From an uncultured Anaerobutyricum sp. (GTDB lineage: Bacteria > Bacillota > Clostridia > Lachnospirales > Lachnospiraceae): a stretch of DNA of 36,937 nucleotides. A program made the translations under genes and the position numbers. The notes under the pieces were generated by a model. The model worked only from the letters and a program-made list of their open reading frames with translations, did no database searches and was not told where the DNA came from. Shown in pieces: positions 1 to 7,697 of this stretch (position 1 is the stretch's first letter; each line of letters begins with the position of its first letter). The stretch spans positions 1 to 36,937 of the forward strand of contig NZ_CAKRCF010000032.1 in assembly GCF_934307085.1 (NCBI RefSeq), given 5' to 3'.

Positions 1-185
1 AATGCAAATAAATGTAAAAAGCAGACCAATGCACACACTAATCCATCATGATTTATGCTATATGTGTATATTATATAAAAATGTGCCCTTAAAGTAAATG
101 TAACTCCGTCATAAATTACAAGTATTCTTTTGTGATTTTACAAGAGAAAGGAAAACTAAAATATCCTTGTATTGTGAAACAAACA

Positions 186-300
186 ATCTCGAAGAGAGAA
201 CCGCCTTATATCTGTAATTTTAGTTTTGAATGCTCAGTCGCATCCAATCATTGCTCCGAGGCCACAAATATGCCTTATTGAGGGCAATGGTGTCTGTTTC
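186..300 (+). repeat. Decayed copy of the variable-arm palindrome family
   Basis: The segment CTGTAATTTTAG...GAATGCTCAGTCGCATCC...GCTCCGAGGCCACAAAT follows the conserved loop of the intact element at 15733-15858 (TTGTGACTTTAG...GCTCCGAGGCCACAAAT). It ends in TCTGTTTCTT, like the TTCTGTTTTT flank of intact copies. The two presumptive arms no longer pair well, so I read it as a degenerate copy. The loop identity is direct sequence similarity; the decay interpretation is inference. Confidence 0.6.
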
Positions 301-326
301 TTAATGAATTAAATAGTAATTTCCCG

Positions 327-334
327 CATATAAT
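327..334 (+). promoter_or_regulatory. Possible sporulation-sigma -10 box of spoIID
   Basis: CATATAAT resembles the sigma-E -10 consensus CATACAAT, and B. subtilis spoIID is sigma-E dependent. It lies so close to the ATG (340) that initiation would give an essentially leaderless mRNA. I cannot fix a -35 box with confidence. Confidence 0.35.
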
Positions 335-339
335 ATACA

Positions 340-1467
340 ATGAAGAAATTAGCCTTATACCTCCTTTTCATCTTTGGTGCACTTCTCATCCCCACCATCG
401 CCACCATTCTCATCTCCGGAAATATGGGCGTTGTGGACAGGAAAATGAGAGTTACTGTTGAGATGAAAAATGGAGAAAAAATGGACGGAGAACAATTTGT
501 CATCGGTATGGCTGCTTCCGAGTTATCCTACATAAAAGAGGAGGAAGCATTAAAAGCGTGGATGATTGTTTGCAGAACAAATTTTGTGAAAGCAGCTTCC
601 GGTGAAAGTAATAGTAAAAAAGTAGGTAGTGAAACAGATATAACAGCTGCACAAAAAACGAGAAACATAGCAAATGCAGCAAGTACACAAAATTCAGGTA
701 ATACAACAAATGTAGTTGGTATACAAAATTCAGATAATGTAAAAGGCGTACAAAGCACAGAAATCATAAACAGGAAATATCGGAATATCAGACAAGAAAA
801 CCTAAATCTCGATTACATTTCCATGAAAGAATTAGAAGAAAATAATGGACGGAAAGCATATTTGGAAATAAAGAAAAGACTCGAAGATGCTTCCGATGCA
901 ACTTTCGGGCAGGTGCTCATTTACCAGAATAAATATGCCGATGCACTATATCATGAAGTCAGCATAGGAAAAACCGTTTCCTCAGAAGAAATGTACTCCG
1001 TAGCCGTACCATATTTGATTAGTGTGGACAGCAGTCAGGATGTGGAATCACCAGATTACATGGATGTGAAGATTCTTCCATATGGTGAGGTGCTGCAAAA
1101 ACTTACCAAAGCAGATAAGAGCGGAAATCTCGCAAAAACAGACAAAAGCCAGAATATAAAAATATTAAAAAGCAGTCTCAAAATTACAAAACATACCGAA
1201 AACGGATTCGTACAGGAAATCACCGCAAAAGATAATAAATGGACAGGAGAAGAATGGAAAAAAATCTTTGCCTTAAATTCCACGAACTTCTACTTAGAAA
1301 ACTATAACGGCAAACTCCGCATGGTCACTGTTGGCAAAGGACACGATATGGGAATGAGCCTTTATGGGGCAAATGCATTGGCGGAGAAACAGATTATGGC
1401 GGCAACGATATTATCGTATTACTATCCTGGAACAAAAATTGTGAATTCTGATTTGCGAAGCAAATGA
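340..1467 (+). CDS. spoIID: Stage II sporulation protein D (SpoIID/LytB-type)
   Basis: Probable SpoIID, the membrane-anchored lytic transglycosylase that remodels peptidoglycan during forespore engulfment. An N-terminal hydrophobic segment (about residues 4-26) would anchor it. A SpoIID core follows: GMAASELSY with Glu61 at the place of the catalytic glutamate, then EALKAW..CRT. The C-terminal signature GHDMGMSLYGANALA...ILSYYYPGTKI is typical of the family. Between the core halves (about residues 84-140) lies a Ser/Asn/Thr-rich low-complexity insertion with imperfect QNSGN/QNSDN repeats that I do not expect in SpoIID. The gene lies directly upstream of a SpoIIQ-like gene, the usual clostridial arrangement. 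The start is chosen because the signal anchor begins there; no ribosome site is visible and a CATATAAT box sits 5 nt upstream, suggesting a leaderless message. A hairpin at 1471-1494 closes the gene. Confidence 0.85.
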   Translation: MKKLALYLLFIFGALLIPTIATILISGNMGVVDRKMRVTVEMKNGEKMDGEQFVIGMAASELSYIKEEEALKAWMIVCRTNFVKAASGESNSKKVGSETDITAAQKTRNIANAASTQNSGNTTNVVGIQNSDNVKGVQSTEIINRKYRNIRQENLNLDYISMKELEENNGRKAYLEIKKRLEDASDATFGQVLIYQNKYADALYHEVSIGKTVSSEEMYSVAVPYLISVDSSQDVESPDYMDVKILPYGEVLQKLTKADKSGNLAKTDKSQNIKILKSSLKITKHTENGFVQEITAKDNKWTGEEWKKIFALNSTNFYLENYNGKLRMVTVGKGHDMGMSLYGANALAEKQIMAATILSYYYPGTKIVNSDLRSK

Positions 1468-1470
1468 GAC

Positions 1471-1509
1471 GCCACCAGAAAGAGAAATGGTGGCTGTTCT
1501 TTTGGGTGT
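1471..1509 (+). terminator. Probable terminator after spoIID
   Basis: A 7-bp GCCACCA/TGGTGGC stem (1471-1477 with 1488-1494) is followed by the U-rich run TGTTCTTTTG. It starts 4 nt after the spoIID stop, so the following SpoIIQ-like gene probably has its own promoter. Confidence 0.6.
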
Positions 1510-1688
1510 CAATCTCTTTGAAAAATAATATATCAGAATTCCTATTTCTCTTGTCCCATCTCCAAATCTTTTTCAACTGATTTGTAGGATTAAAATACAC
1601 AGAACCCGCCCCTCCTGTTCATTGCCTGCGGCAAAAGTTATGTATAAATTTCATTTTTCTGGTAAAGACTATACCCAGAGGTGATGAA

Positions 1689-2585
1689 ATGAAAAGACCA
1701 AATAACTTATTCCAAAAAAAATATATTTCAAGTTTGGTGATTGCAGCTTTTTTAATCTTATCAGTGCTTACTGCCTACAATATTAAAATAGGCAATGCCG
1801 ATGGGGGAAAGTCTGATAACAAGACAAAGACAGAAACGACAGAGAAAAGTAACGATGTAATTGGTCCAGTGTCCGGGAATGATACGGGTTCTGCAACAAA
1901 TTCAGCAGGAGATTCCACTGTGAACAATGATATGGATATGGAGCCGGGAGCAGAAGAACAGAACGGGACTGATACATTAGACAGCAATGCAGAGGATAAC
2001 GGTGAAGGAACAAAATATAGCAGTAATTCAGGGCGAAACAGTTCTTCAGAACAGGATGACGCAGATACAAAAGATGAAAGTAATACGAAAAATAATATAA
2101 GTGGAACAAAAGAAGGTGCAGGAAATAACGCAGAGAACAGTGGAGCAAGTGGTGATTCGGTATACCATTATAACGGAAAGAAAAAGTTAACCTGGCCGGT
2201 AATGGGTAATATTATTCTCCCTTACAGTATGGATGCGACAGTGTATTATACAACACTTGATCAGTATGCCTGCAATGATGGAATTATTGTTGGAGCAAAG
2301 GTTGGGGAGGAAGTAGTCTCTCCGGCGAATGGAAGAGTTGTCAATATTGAGGATACCGACCGTTATGGCAAAGTAGTAACAATTTTACTTGGGAATTACT
2401 ATAAGGCATATTGTGGACAACTGGACAATATTGACTATCAGATTGGGGATGACATTCAGGAAGGCGATGTTCTTGGAACAGTTGCAGAGCCAACAAAGTC
2501 TTTTGTATTAGAAGGACCGAATGTATTTTTTAAGATGACGTATAAGGATAAGACAGTGAATCCAGTAAAATATTTACGGGTATAA
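1689..2585 (+). CDS. SpoIIQ-like membrane protein with degenerate LytM (M23) domain
   Basis: This is probably the forespore partner of the SpoIIQ-SpoIIIAH engulfment channel. It has a transmembrane helix at about residues 14-32 and a very acidic Asn/Ser/Gly/Thr-rich linker from about 37 to 165. A LytM/M23-type beta domain fills the C-terminus (about 168-298). All zinc ligands of the M23 fold seem lost: the HxGxD position reads NDGII, the YAHL-type position reads AYCGQL, and the terminal HxH position reads NVFF. A purely structural, non-enzymatic role is therefore likely, as in B. subtilis SpoIIQ. The start has a good ribosome site (AGAGGTGAT). A GTATA box 14 nt before GGTAAAG lies just upstream and weakly resembles sigma-F/G promoters. 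Adjacency to spoIID supports the call. The family assignment could shift to a generic M23-like protein. Confidence 0.75.
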   Translation: MKRPNNLFQKKYISSLVIAAFLILSVLTAYNIKIGNADGGKSDNKTKTETTEKSNDVIGPVSGNDTGSATNSAGDSTVNNDMDMEPGAEEQNGTDTLDSNAEDNGEGTKYSSNSGRNSSSEQDDADTKDESNTKNNISGTKEGAGNNAENSGASGDSVYHYNGKKKLTWPVMGNIILPYSMDATVYYTTLDQYACNDGIIVGAKVGEEVVSPANGRVVNIEDTDRYGKVVTILLGNYYKAYCGQLDNIDYQIGDDIQEGDVLGTVAEPTKSFVLEGPNVFFKMTYKDKTVNPVKYLRV

Positions 2586-3005
2586 GGAAAGTATCTGAAC
2601 TACAGATTTACTTACGCATAGCAACAACCGTCTATTCTATATTTGCAAGTATAAGGAACGTCCGATTTCCCGTTGCATATAGTAATATGAATAACCATTC
2701 AGAAGAAAAATGGTTTTAGGTAGAATCACTTCTGAATAGTTGTGAAGATAAGGGATTTGTAGAAATGTGTCTTATAAAAATACAGCCGGAATTCTCTAAC
2801 ATGTATCCTTCTTGTTTTTTATATGTTGATAAGCAACTTTGTGTTTTGCTATTTTTACGATATTGTATGATTTACTGATTGTTCCGGCTGATGAAAATAG
2901 GGGAGTTTGTGAGAGTAAGCTCCCCAAAAAGAAAGTACAAATAAGAAAAAATGTGTTATACTAAGTCACAAAATTGATTGTGACAAGAGGTAGTAGTGAA
3001 AGATA
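2586..3005. other. Intergenic region with several dyads, no gene seen
   Basis: I see no convincing coding frame. Three dyads stand out. A 13-bp pair with one mismatch joins AACCATTCAGAAG (2693-2705) to CTTCTGAATAGTT (2729-2741). A 9-bp perfect pair, CAGCCGGAA (2783-2791) with TTCCGGCTG (2882-2890), brackets a 90-nt AT-rich core. A GGGGAG...CTCCCC hairpin lies at about 2900-2926. None has a good U-tract. The GIY-YIG promoter and palindrome follow at 2957-2984. Confidence 0.5.
2954..2984 (+). promoter_or_regulatory. Extended -10 promoter overlapped by a palindrome, upstream of the GIY-YIG gene
   Basis: TGTTATACT (2954-2962) is an extended -10 element. Immediately downstream lies the perfect dyad GTCACAA-aattga-TTGTGAC (2965-2984), covering the expected start of transcription. 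It could be a repressor operator or a 5' mRNA hairpin. It does not fit the usual CRP, FNR or Rex consensus in that half-site order. Confidence 0.4.
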
Positions 3006-3293
3006 ATGAAAGAGACTGACAAACAAAAGCAATATCAAGGAAATTATACATACATTGTAAAATGCAGTGATGAAACTCTGTACACCGGCTGGACGAATAA
3101 TCTTGAGAAAAGGCTGGAGGCACATAATAGTGGGAAAGGTGCTAAGTATACAAAGACCCGCCGTCCAGTAAAGCTGGTGTATTTTGAGGAATATGACACG
3201 AAGCAGGAAGCGATGAAAAGAGAGTGTGCGATAAAGCAGCTTTCCAGACAAAAGAAGCTCGCTCTTATTCATAGCCGCCAGAGCATTTTTTAA
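3006..3293 (+). CDS. GIY-YIG domain protein (UPF0213/YhbQ-like)
   Basis: A 95-residue protein filled by a single GIY-YIG nuclease fold. The GIY strand reads YTYIVKC (14-20) and the YIG strand YTGW (26-29). They are followed by TNNLEKRLEAHNSGKGAKYTK with the family arginine, then EEYDTKQEAMKRECAIKQL containing the usual conserved glutamates. Length and motif order match the stand-alone UPF0213 family, whose members act on structured DNA or have unknown cellular roles. An AAGAGG ribosome site lies 15 nt upstream, slightly far. The last codons form the left arm of a large terminator hairpin that also holds a mini repeat end, so the 3' end is constrained by RNA structure. Family assignment is secure; biological function is not. 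Confidence 0.88.
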   Translation: MKETDKQKQYQGNYTYIVKCSDETLYTGWTNNLEKRLEAHNSGKGAKYTKTRRPVKLVYFEEYDTKQEAMKRECAIKQLSRQKKLALIHSRQSIF

Positions 3294-3333
3294 AGATGCT
3301 TTGAGAGCGGGCTGTGAATAGAGCGGGCTTTTT
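3256..3333 (+). terminator. Large terminator hairpin whose 5' arm is coding
   Basis: AGCTCGCTCTTATTCATAGC (from 3256, inside the GIY-YIG gene) pairs with GCTGTGAATAGAGCGGGCT ending at 3329, with a few mismatches, followed by TTTTT. The loop carries the inner dyad AGAGCATttttttaaAGATGCT (about 3281-3300), resembling the ends of the 169-bp repeat family. Confidence 0.6.
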
Positions 3334-3566
3334 CTGAATGTTTATTGATTTAATCGTATAAAGTATGTTATAAGTTATCTTGAGGGCAGATAACTATATG
3401 GACGATAGCCTTTTGTATGATATAAATTAATAGTCATGTAGTCTGTTATCAATAACTCTACAATAGTTATATCATGTAAATATATAACTGCATGATTTAC
3501 AATGAAAAAGATGAAAGGATAGTTTTACATCAAATAAATAAGTGTATATAAAATGTAGCAGCAATC

Positions 3567-4226
3567 CTACATCAAATAAGCATACATAAAGATAAAGTGA
3601 CAAATGCTTCCGCCCATAACAAAAAGGTGGAAAATCTCATGGCTGCCGAAGTCTTTTGGAAGCTTATCAAAAATCGGAAGCTTTAATCCGTAGATGATAC
3701 CGCCAACAGTGTAAATGATACCTCCGGCAAGGAGCCATGCAAATGCACTGGCTGGCAGACTGGCAAGGAGTGGCTTGAAGACAAGTACACATGTCCAGCC
3801 CATTCCGATATAGATGATAGAGCTTACCCAGTGTGGGCAGTTAATAAAGAATATCTTTATGATAATGCCGACGATTGCAGTAGCCCATACAAGGACAAGC
3901 AGCGGAATTCCCTGCTTTCTATCGAGTGCCAGTAAGCAAACTGGTGTGTAGGAACCGGCAATCAGCACGAAAATCATGGAATGATCAATTCTTCGGAAGA
4001 AAAGATTTACCTTCTTTGAAATATCTAAAGAATGGTAAAGGGTGCTTGCTCCGTAAAGAAGAATCATGCTGCTGATAAATACACTCATGGCAAAAACAAC
4101 GATGGAATTATTTGTGTGTACTGCCTTGCCGATAAGTGGGAAAGCGCAGATAACTGCACCAATCATAGCGATTAAATGTGTGATGGCACTGCCGGGATCT
4201 TTAAACTTTTTACTTGTTTTGTTCAT
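3567..4226 (-). CDS. Hemolysin III family (PAQR/YqfA-type) membrane protein
   Basis: A 219-residue multi-pass membrane protein with about seven hydrophobic segments. It has the family signatures SAITHLIAMIGA near the N-terminus, STLYHSL (His and Ser of the putative metal site), RRIDHSMIFVLIAGSYTP, and the C-terminal GSHEIFHLFVMGGSICHF with two more conserved histidines. These His/Asp positions form the metal-dependent hydrolase-like core of the PAQR/CREST superfamily. Bacterial members are linked to membrane energetics and lipid homeostasis, and the hemolysin name is historical. The start has an excellent ribosome site on the minus strand (AGGAGGTTATCACT then ATG). It is transcribed alone, convergent with the GIY-YIG gene. 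I have no evidence for its substrate. Confidence 0.88.
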   Translation of the reverse strand: MNKTSKKFKDPGSAITHLIAMIGAVICAFPLIGKAVHTNNSIVVFAMSVFISSMILLYGASTLYHSLDISKKVNLFFRRIDHSMIFVLIAGSYTPVCLLALDRKQGIPLLVLVWATAIVGIIIKIFFINCPHWVSSIIYIGMGWTCVLVFKPLLASLPASAFAWLLAGGIIYTVGGIIYGLKLPIFDKLPKDFGSHEIFHLFVMGGSICHFIFMYAYLM

Positions 4227-4518
4227 AGTGATAACCTCCTGTCATAGAATATGTACGCCCGGAGTCTTTCCTGTAAAAACAGGTACAGAAAGATTCAAAA
4301 GGTACATAAATGGATAATTGAAAATAGATTTTCATTATCCTGAATGGAATCACAGCTTTTCAAAATATTGCATTCACACGATTTGAAAGGTTGTATATCC
4401 TGTTAAAAATTAAAGTTCATACAAATATTATATAATGTAGTTTTAAAAACTATGTATCATTAATATGGATATTATCACAAGAGGTTCTTGATTTCAAGAG
4501 GGTTTTTTGAGAAAAAAT

Positions 4519-4686
4519 ATGAACAAGAGAATTAGAGAGGATAATTTAGAATTTAATAGTAAAAAAGAGCAAGTAGATGAAATTTGGTAAATATCAGCAA
4601 AGATAGATTTAAGAGACCGATTAAAAAACAGTGTAAATTAGATAAAAGATGCAACTAATATATTAGAAGGTCTAATGAATAAATGA
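4519..4686 (+). pseudogene. Possible remnant of a small gene with in-frame stops
   Basis: Starting at ATG 4519, one frame reads MNKRIREDNLEFNSKKEQV..., hits TAA at 4588, continues as SAKIDLRDRLKNSVN to TAG at 4639, and ends KDATNILEGLMNK at TGA 4684. The three pieces stay in one frame and have protein-like Lys/Glu/Asp-rich composition. This suggests a decayed protein of about 55 residues. The final piece is duplicated downstream (see repeat). I do not recognise the family, and an AT-rich chance frame cannot be excluded. Confidence 0.3.
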
Positions 4687-4745
4687 TGCCAATCGGATGG
4701 AAGATGCAACTAATATATTAGAAAGTTTAATGAGTAAATAATGCC
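4648..4745 (+). repeat. Two-copy tandem repeat, 55-bp period
   Basis: GATGCAACTAATATATTAGA starts at 4648 and again at 4703. Similarity continues through about 43 nt of each unit with a handful of transitions. Each copy can encode DATNILE(G/S)LM(N/S)K followed by a stop. The unit contains the dyad CTAATATATTAG. The period is not a multiple of three, so the duplication does not extend a single frame. Confidence 0.75.
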
Positions 4746-4855
4746 GGGGCCTTCTTGAATTAAAGGATAATTGCAAAAATAACTGCACAAAGCAGATGAA
4801 GCTGATATAAAATAAAGATAAAAACAATGAAAAAGAAAGAAAAAGAGGATTTACA

Positions 4856-5677
4856 ATGCGAATTGGAATGGCCCAAATGGACATAAGCTGGGAAAATATT
4901 GAAGAGAATAAGAAGAAAGTAGAAGAATTTTTTCAAAAAGCTGAGGAGAATCAGGTAGATTGTCTCGTATTTCCGGAAATGACACTGACAGGTTTTTCGA
5001 TGAATGTGGAAGAAACGGGAGAAAAATCAGAGAATCAGATTCATTTTTTTAAAAAAATGAGTAAAAAATATAAGATATTGACCGTTTTTGGATATACAGA
5101 ACCAGTGCCGGAAGAACGTTTGAAAGAACATCCGGACTGGAATCATTACTATAATCGTCTTGGAATCGCAGAGAATGGAGAGTTAAAGTTAAATTATGCG
5201 AAGATTCATCCATTTTCTTACGGTTTTGAAGGAGATTATTATCAGGGAGGAAGAAAGTTAAAGTCTGTAGAATGGAAAGGAACAACACTGGGAGCGTTTG
5301 TCTGTTATGACTTACGGTTTCCGGAGATTTTCCAGATTAGCTCAGAAAAAAGTGAGATTATATTTGTGATAGCGAACTGGCCAAGGTCAAGGATTGATCA
5401 GTGGGATACACTTCTTAAAGCAAGAGCGATTGAAAATCAAGTATTTATGGTTGGAGTGAATCGTACTGGGGATGGAGATGGACTTCATTATAATGGACAT
5501 TCTGCCATTTATTCTCCAAATGGAGAGACAGTGACGACGCTTCGGGAGGAGGAATGTTTACTCATCGGAGACATAGATCCAGACCAGATTAAAGAAATGC
5601 GAAAAACATTTCCTATGAAGAACGACAGAAAGGAAGAACTTTACATTAAAATGTGGGAAAATGCACCACATCAATAA
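4856..5677 (+). CDS. Carbon-nitrogen hydrolase (nitrilase superfamily amidase)
   Basis: A 273-residue member of the nitrilase/omega-amidase superfamily, cytoplasmic enzymes that hydrolyse C-N bonds of amides. The catalytic triad is visible: Glu41 in VFPEMTLTGF, Lys116 in NYAKIHPF and Cys150 in FVCYDLRFPE. The CYDLRFPEIF context and the length match the omega-amidase/Nit2-like branch. That branch typically deaminates alpha-ketoglutaramate or ketosuccinamate in methionine salvage and glutamine transamination. The presence of methylthioribose kinase elsewhere in the window fits such a role but is only circumstantial. GAGG precedes the ATG by a normal distance. It appears monocistronic. Family certain, substrate inferred. 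Confidence 0.88.
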   Translation: MRIGMAQMDISWENIEENKKKVEEFFQKAEENQVDCLVFPEMTLTGFSMNVEETGEKSENQIHFFKKMSKKYKILTVFGYTEPVPEERLKEHPDWNHYYNRLGIAENGELKLNYAKIHPFSYGFEGDYYQGGRKLKSVEWKGTTLGAFVCYDLRFPEIFQISSEKSEIIFVIANWPRSRIDQWDTLLKARAIENQVFMVGVNRTGDGDGLHYNGHSAIYSPNGETVTTLREEECLLIGDIDPDQIKEMRKTFPMKNDRKEELYIKMWENAPHQ

Positions 5678-5729
5678 AATATGTGGAAAAGTGCTGTACT
5701 TTAGAGGAAAAAGTGCGGTAATTTTCTAT

Positions 5730-5758
5730 TTGACGGCTATTTTTACCTGTGCTATGAT
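5730..5758 (+). promoter_or_regulatory. Sigma-A promoter for the DEAD-box helicase leader
   Basis: TTGACG (5730-5735), a 17-nt spacer and TATGAT (5753-5758) form a near-consensus vegetative promoter. Transcription would start near 5765, leaving a leader of about 220 nt before the helicase. Confidence 0.8.
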
Positions 5759-5764
5759 ATTTAA

Positions 5765-5846
5765 GAAGAAAATGTAGATAACAGTTAAAGACAAGAGTGC
5801 CGTTAACTTAGCTCTATTTCCTGTTGGATGATAGAGCTTTTTTTTT
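5765..5846 (+). ncRNA. Leader RNA with internal terminator upstream of the helicase
   Basis: Downstream of the strong promoter, a stem AGCTCTAT/ATAGAGCT (5810-5817 with 5831-5838) is followed by about nine T. This is a good intrinsic terminator well before the helicase gene at 5989. An alternative pairing, AGTTAA...TTAACT (about 5783-5808), lies just upstream. The arrangement suggests either an attenuated leader or a separate small RNA of about 80 nt. DEAD-box helicase genes are often regulated through their leaders, but I do not recognise this RNA as a named family. Confidence 0.5.
5810..5846 (+). terminator. Intrinsic terminator in the helicase leader
   Basis: The AGCTCTAT/ATAGAGCT stem with a 13-nt loop precedes a run of nine T. 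The strong U-tract makes this one of the clearest terminators in the window. Confidence 0.75.
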
Positions 5847-5988
5847 GCAATAGGAAGTTTATAAATTTTTTATAATTCAGATTCAAATATATAAAAATTA
5901 TGGTTTAAATTCATGAGAGTTATAGTTGCAGTTTTATAAAAATTTAAAATTTTTATTGCATCCTTAAAAATAGAAAGAGAGACATTAC

Positions 5989-7578
5989 ATGGAGACAGTA
6001 AAATTTACAGAACTTGATATAAAACCGGAAATTTTAAAAGCGGTTGCTAACATGGGATTTGAGGCAATGTCCCCAATCCAGGCAAAAGCGATTCCGGTAG
6101 AACTTTCTGGAAAAGATGTAATTGGACAGGCGCAGACAGGAACAGGTAAGACTGCAGCGTTTGGTATTCCTATTTTACAGAAAGTGGATCCTAAGCTTAA
6201 GAAACCACAGGCAATTGTTCTCTGTCCTACAAGAGAGCTGGCTATTCAGGTTGCTGATGAGATTCGTAAGCTTGCAAAATATATGTCATCCGTAAAGATT
6301 CTTCCAATTTATGGTGGACAGGAGATTTCCAAACAGATTCGTTCCTTAAAGGCTGGTGTACAGATTATCATCGGAACACCGGGACGTATGATGGATCACA
6401 TGAGAAGAAAGACAGTGAAGTTTGACAACATTCATACGGTTGTTTTAGATGAGGCAGATGAGATGCTTGATATGGGATTCCGTGAAGATATCGAGACTAT
6501 CTTAAATGGTGTACCAGAAGAAAGACAGACGATGCTTTTCTCTGCAACTATGCCAAAACCAATCATGGAGCTTGCAAGAGCATACCAGCAGAATCCAGAG
6601 ATTATCAAAGTAATCAGAAAAGAACTTACTGTTCCAAATATCACACAGTATTACTATGAAGTTCGTCCAAAGAACAAGAGTGAAGTATTATCAAGACTTC
6701 TTGATATTTATGATCCAAAGCTGTCTGTAGTATTTTGCAATACAAAGAAGGGCGTAGACGAATTAGTTGCAGACCTTAAGGGAAGAGGATATTTTGCAGA
6801 AGGACTTCATGGTGATATGAAGCAGACAATGCGTGATCGTGTTATGCACCGATTTAGAAGCGGTAAGACAGATATCCTTGTAGCGACAGACGTGGCTGCC
6901 AGAGGTATTGATGTAGATGATGTAGATGCTGTATTTAACTACGACCTTCCGCAGGATGAGGAATACTATGTACATCGTATCGGAAGAACCGGACGTGCCG
7001 GAAGAACTGGTATGGCATTCAGCTTCGTTGTAGGAAGAGAAGTTTACAAGTTAAAAGACATCCGCCGTTACTGTAAGGCAAAGATTAAGGCACAGCCAAT
7101 CCCATCTCTTAACGATGTAACAGAGACAAGAGTAGAGAAAATCTTTGACCGTATCGACCATTATATCGAAGATCAGAACTTAAACAAATACATTGATATG
7201 GTAGAAGACTTTGTAAATGAAAAGGACTACACAGCAATGGATGTTGCTGCAGCTTTTCTTGCGGAGATTCTTGGTACAGCAGATGGTAAAGATGCTGGAA
7301 ATAATAAAGAAGACTTCGGAGATACAGGTGCAGAAGAAGGAATGGTTCGTCTGTTTATCAACATCGGAAAGAAACAGGGAATTCGTCCTGGCGATATTTT
7401 AGGAGCTATTGCCGGGGAATCTGGAATTTCCGGTAATTTGGTAGGAACAATTGACTTGTACGATAAATATACTTTTGTAGAAGTACCACGCGAAGTTGCA
7501 TCTGATGTATTAGAAGCAATGAAAAACGTAAAGATTAAAGGTAAATCAATCAACGTAGAACCGGCAAATAGAAAGTAA
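5989..7578 (+). CDS. DEAD-box ATP-dependent RNA helicase (DeaD/CshA type)
   Basis: A 529-residue cold-shock/ribosome-assembly type RNA helicase. The motifs run in order: Q motif (MSPIQ), Walker A AQTGTGKT (48-55), PTRELAIQ, TPGR, DEAD, SAT, then in the second RecA domain VVFCNT, VATDVAARGIDV and HRIGRTGRAGRTG. After a helical stretch (about 370-440) comes a C-terminal DbpA-type RNA-binding domain (about 455-529: VRLFINIGKKQGIRPGDILGAIAG...). This places it with DeaD-like rather than minimal helicases. It unwinds short RNA duplexes, probably in ribosome biogenesis and mRNA decay. Expression is probably controlled by the long leader with an internal terminator. The ribosome site AGAGAG is modest. 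All catalytic motifs are intact. Confidence 0.95.
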   Translation: METVKFTELDIKPEILKAVANMGFEAMSPIQAKAIPVELSGKDVIGQAQTGTGKTAAFGIPILQKVDPKLKKPQAIVLCPTRELAIQVADEIRKLAKYMSSVKILPIYGGQEISKQIRSLKAGVQIIIGTPGRMMDHMRRKTVKFDNIHTVVLDEADEMLDMGFREDIETILNGVPEERQTMLFSATMPKPIMELARAYQQNPEIIKVIRKELTVPNITQYYYEVRPKNKSEVLSRLLDIYDPKLSVVFCNTKKGVDELVADLKGRGYFAEGLHGDMKQTMRDRVMHRFRSGKTDILVATDVAARGIDVDDVDAVFNYDLPQDEEYYVHRIGRTGRAGRTGMAFSFVVGREVYKLKDIRRYCKAKIKAQPIPSLNDVTETRVEKIFDRIDHYIEDQNLNKYIDMVEDFVNEKDYTAMDVAAAFLAEILGTADGKDAGNNKEDFGDTGAEEGMVRLFINIGKKQGIRPGDILGAIAGESGISGNLVGTIDLYDKYTFVEVPREVASDVLEAMKNVKIKGKSINVEPANRK

Positions 7579-7620
7579 AAAACAAAGATTCAAAATCTGT
7601 TTGTGAGAGTGCAATTAAGA

Positions 7621-7638
7621 TATTCATTTTTATGAATA
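7621..7638. promoter_or_regulatory. 18-bp palindrome upstream of the GH13 gene
   Basis: TATTCAT-tttt-ATGAATA is a perfect 7-bp dyad lying about 60 nt upstream of the GH13 -35 box. It could be an operator for the carbohydrate gene or a weak hairpin after the helicase. There is no T-tract. Confidence 0.3.
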
Positions 7639-7697
7639 CTTTCGGTATTGTAAGTTTGGGCGATATAGCTCATAAAGTATACTTGAAAAATTTGCTT

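Larger units (their letters stand above)
1..339. other. Intergenic region upstream of spoIID
   Basis: No convincing coding frame is visible. The right half (about 186-300) holds a decayed copy of the variable-arm palindrome family, listed separately. Just before the spoIID start a CATATAAT box lies at 327-334, only 5 nt before the ATG, and no Shine-Dalgarno sequence is visible. The rest is AT-rich and unassigned. Confidence 0.6.
4227..4855. other. Intergenic region with a decayed small gene and a 55-bp tandem duplication
   Basis: The left part (4227-4500) is AT-rich with small dyads, such as CCTGTaaaaACAGG near 4270 and TAGTTTTAAAAACTA near 4438. The centre holds the broken frame and duplication listed separately. 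The right part (4746-4855) is an A-rich leader before the nitrilase gene, whose GAGG ribosome site lies just upstream of ATG 4856. Confidence 0.5.

Noticed and set aside
1624..1636. TTGCCTGCGGCAAA motif also near 25969
   Set aside because: A 14-bp hairpin repeated twice is too short to call an element without more copies.
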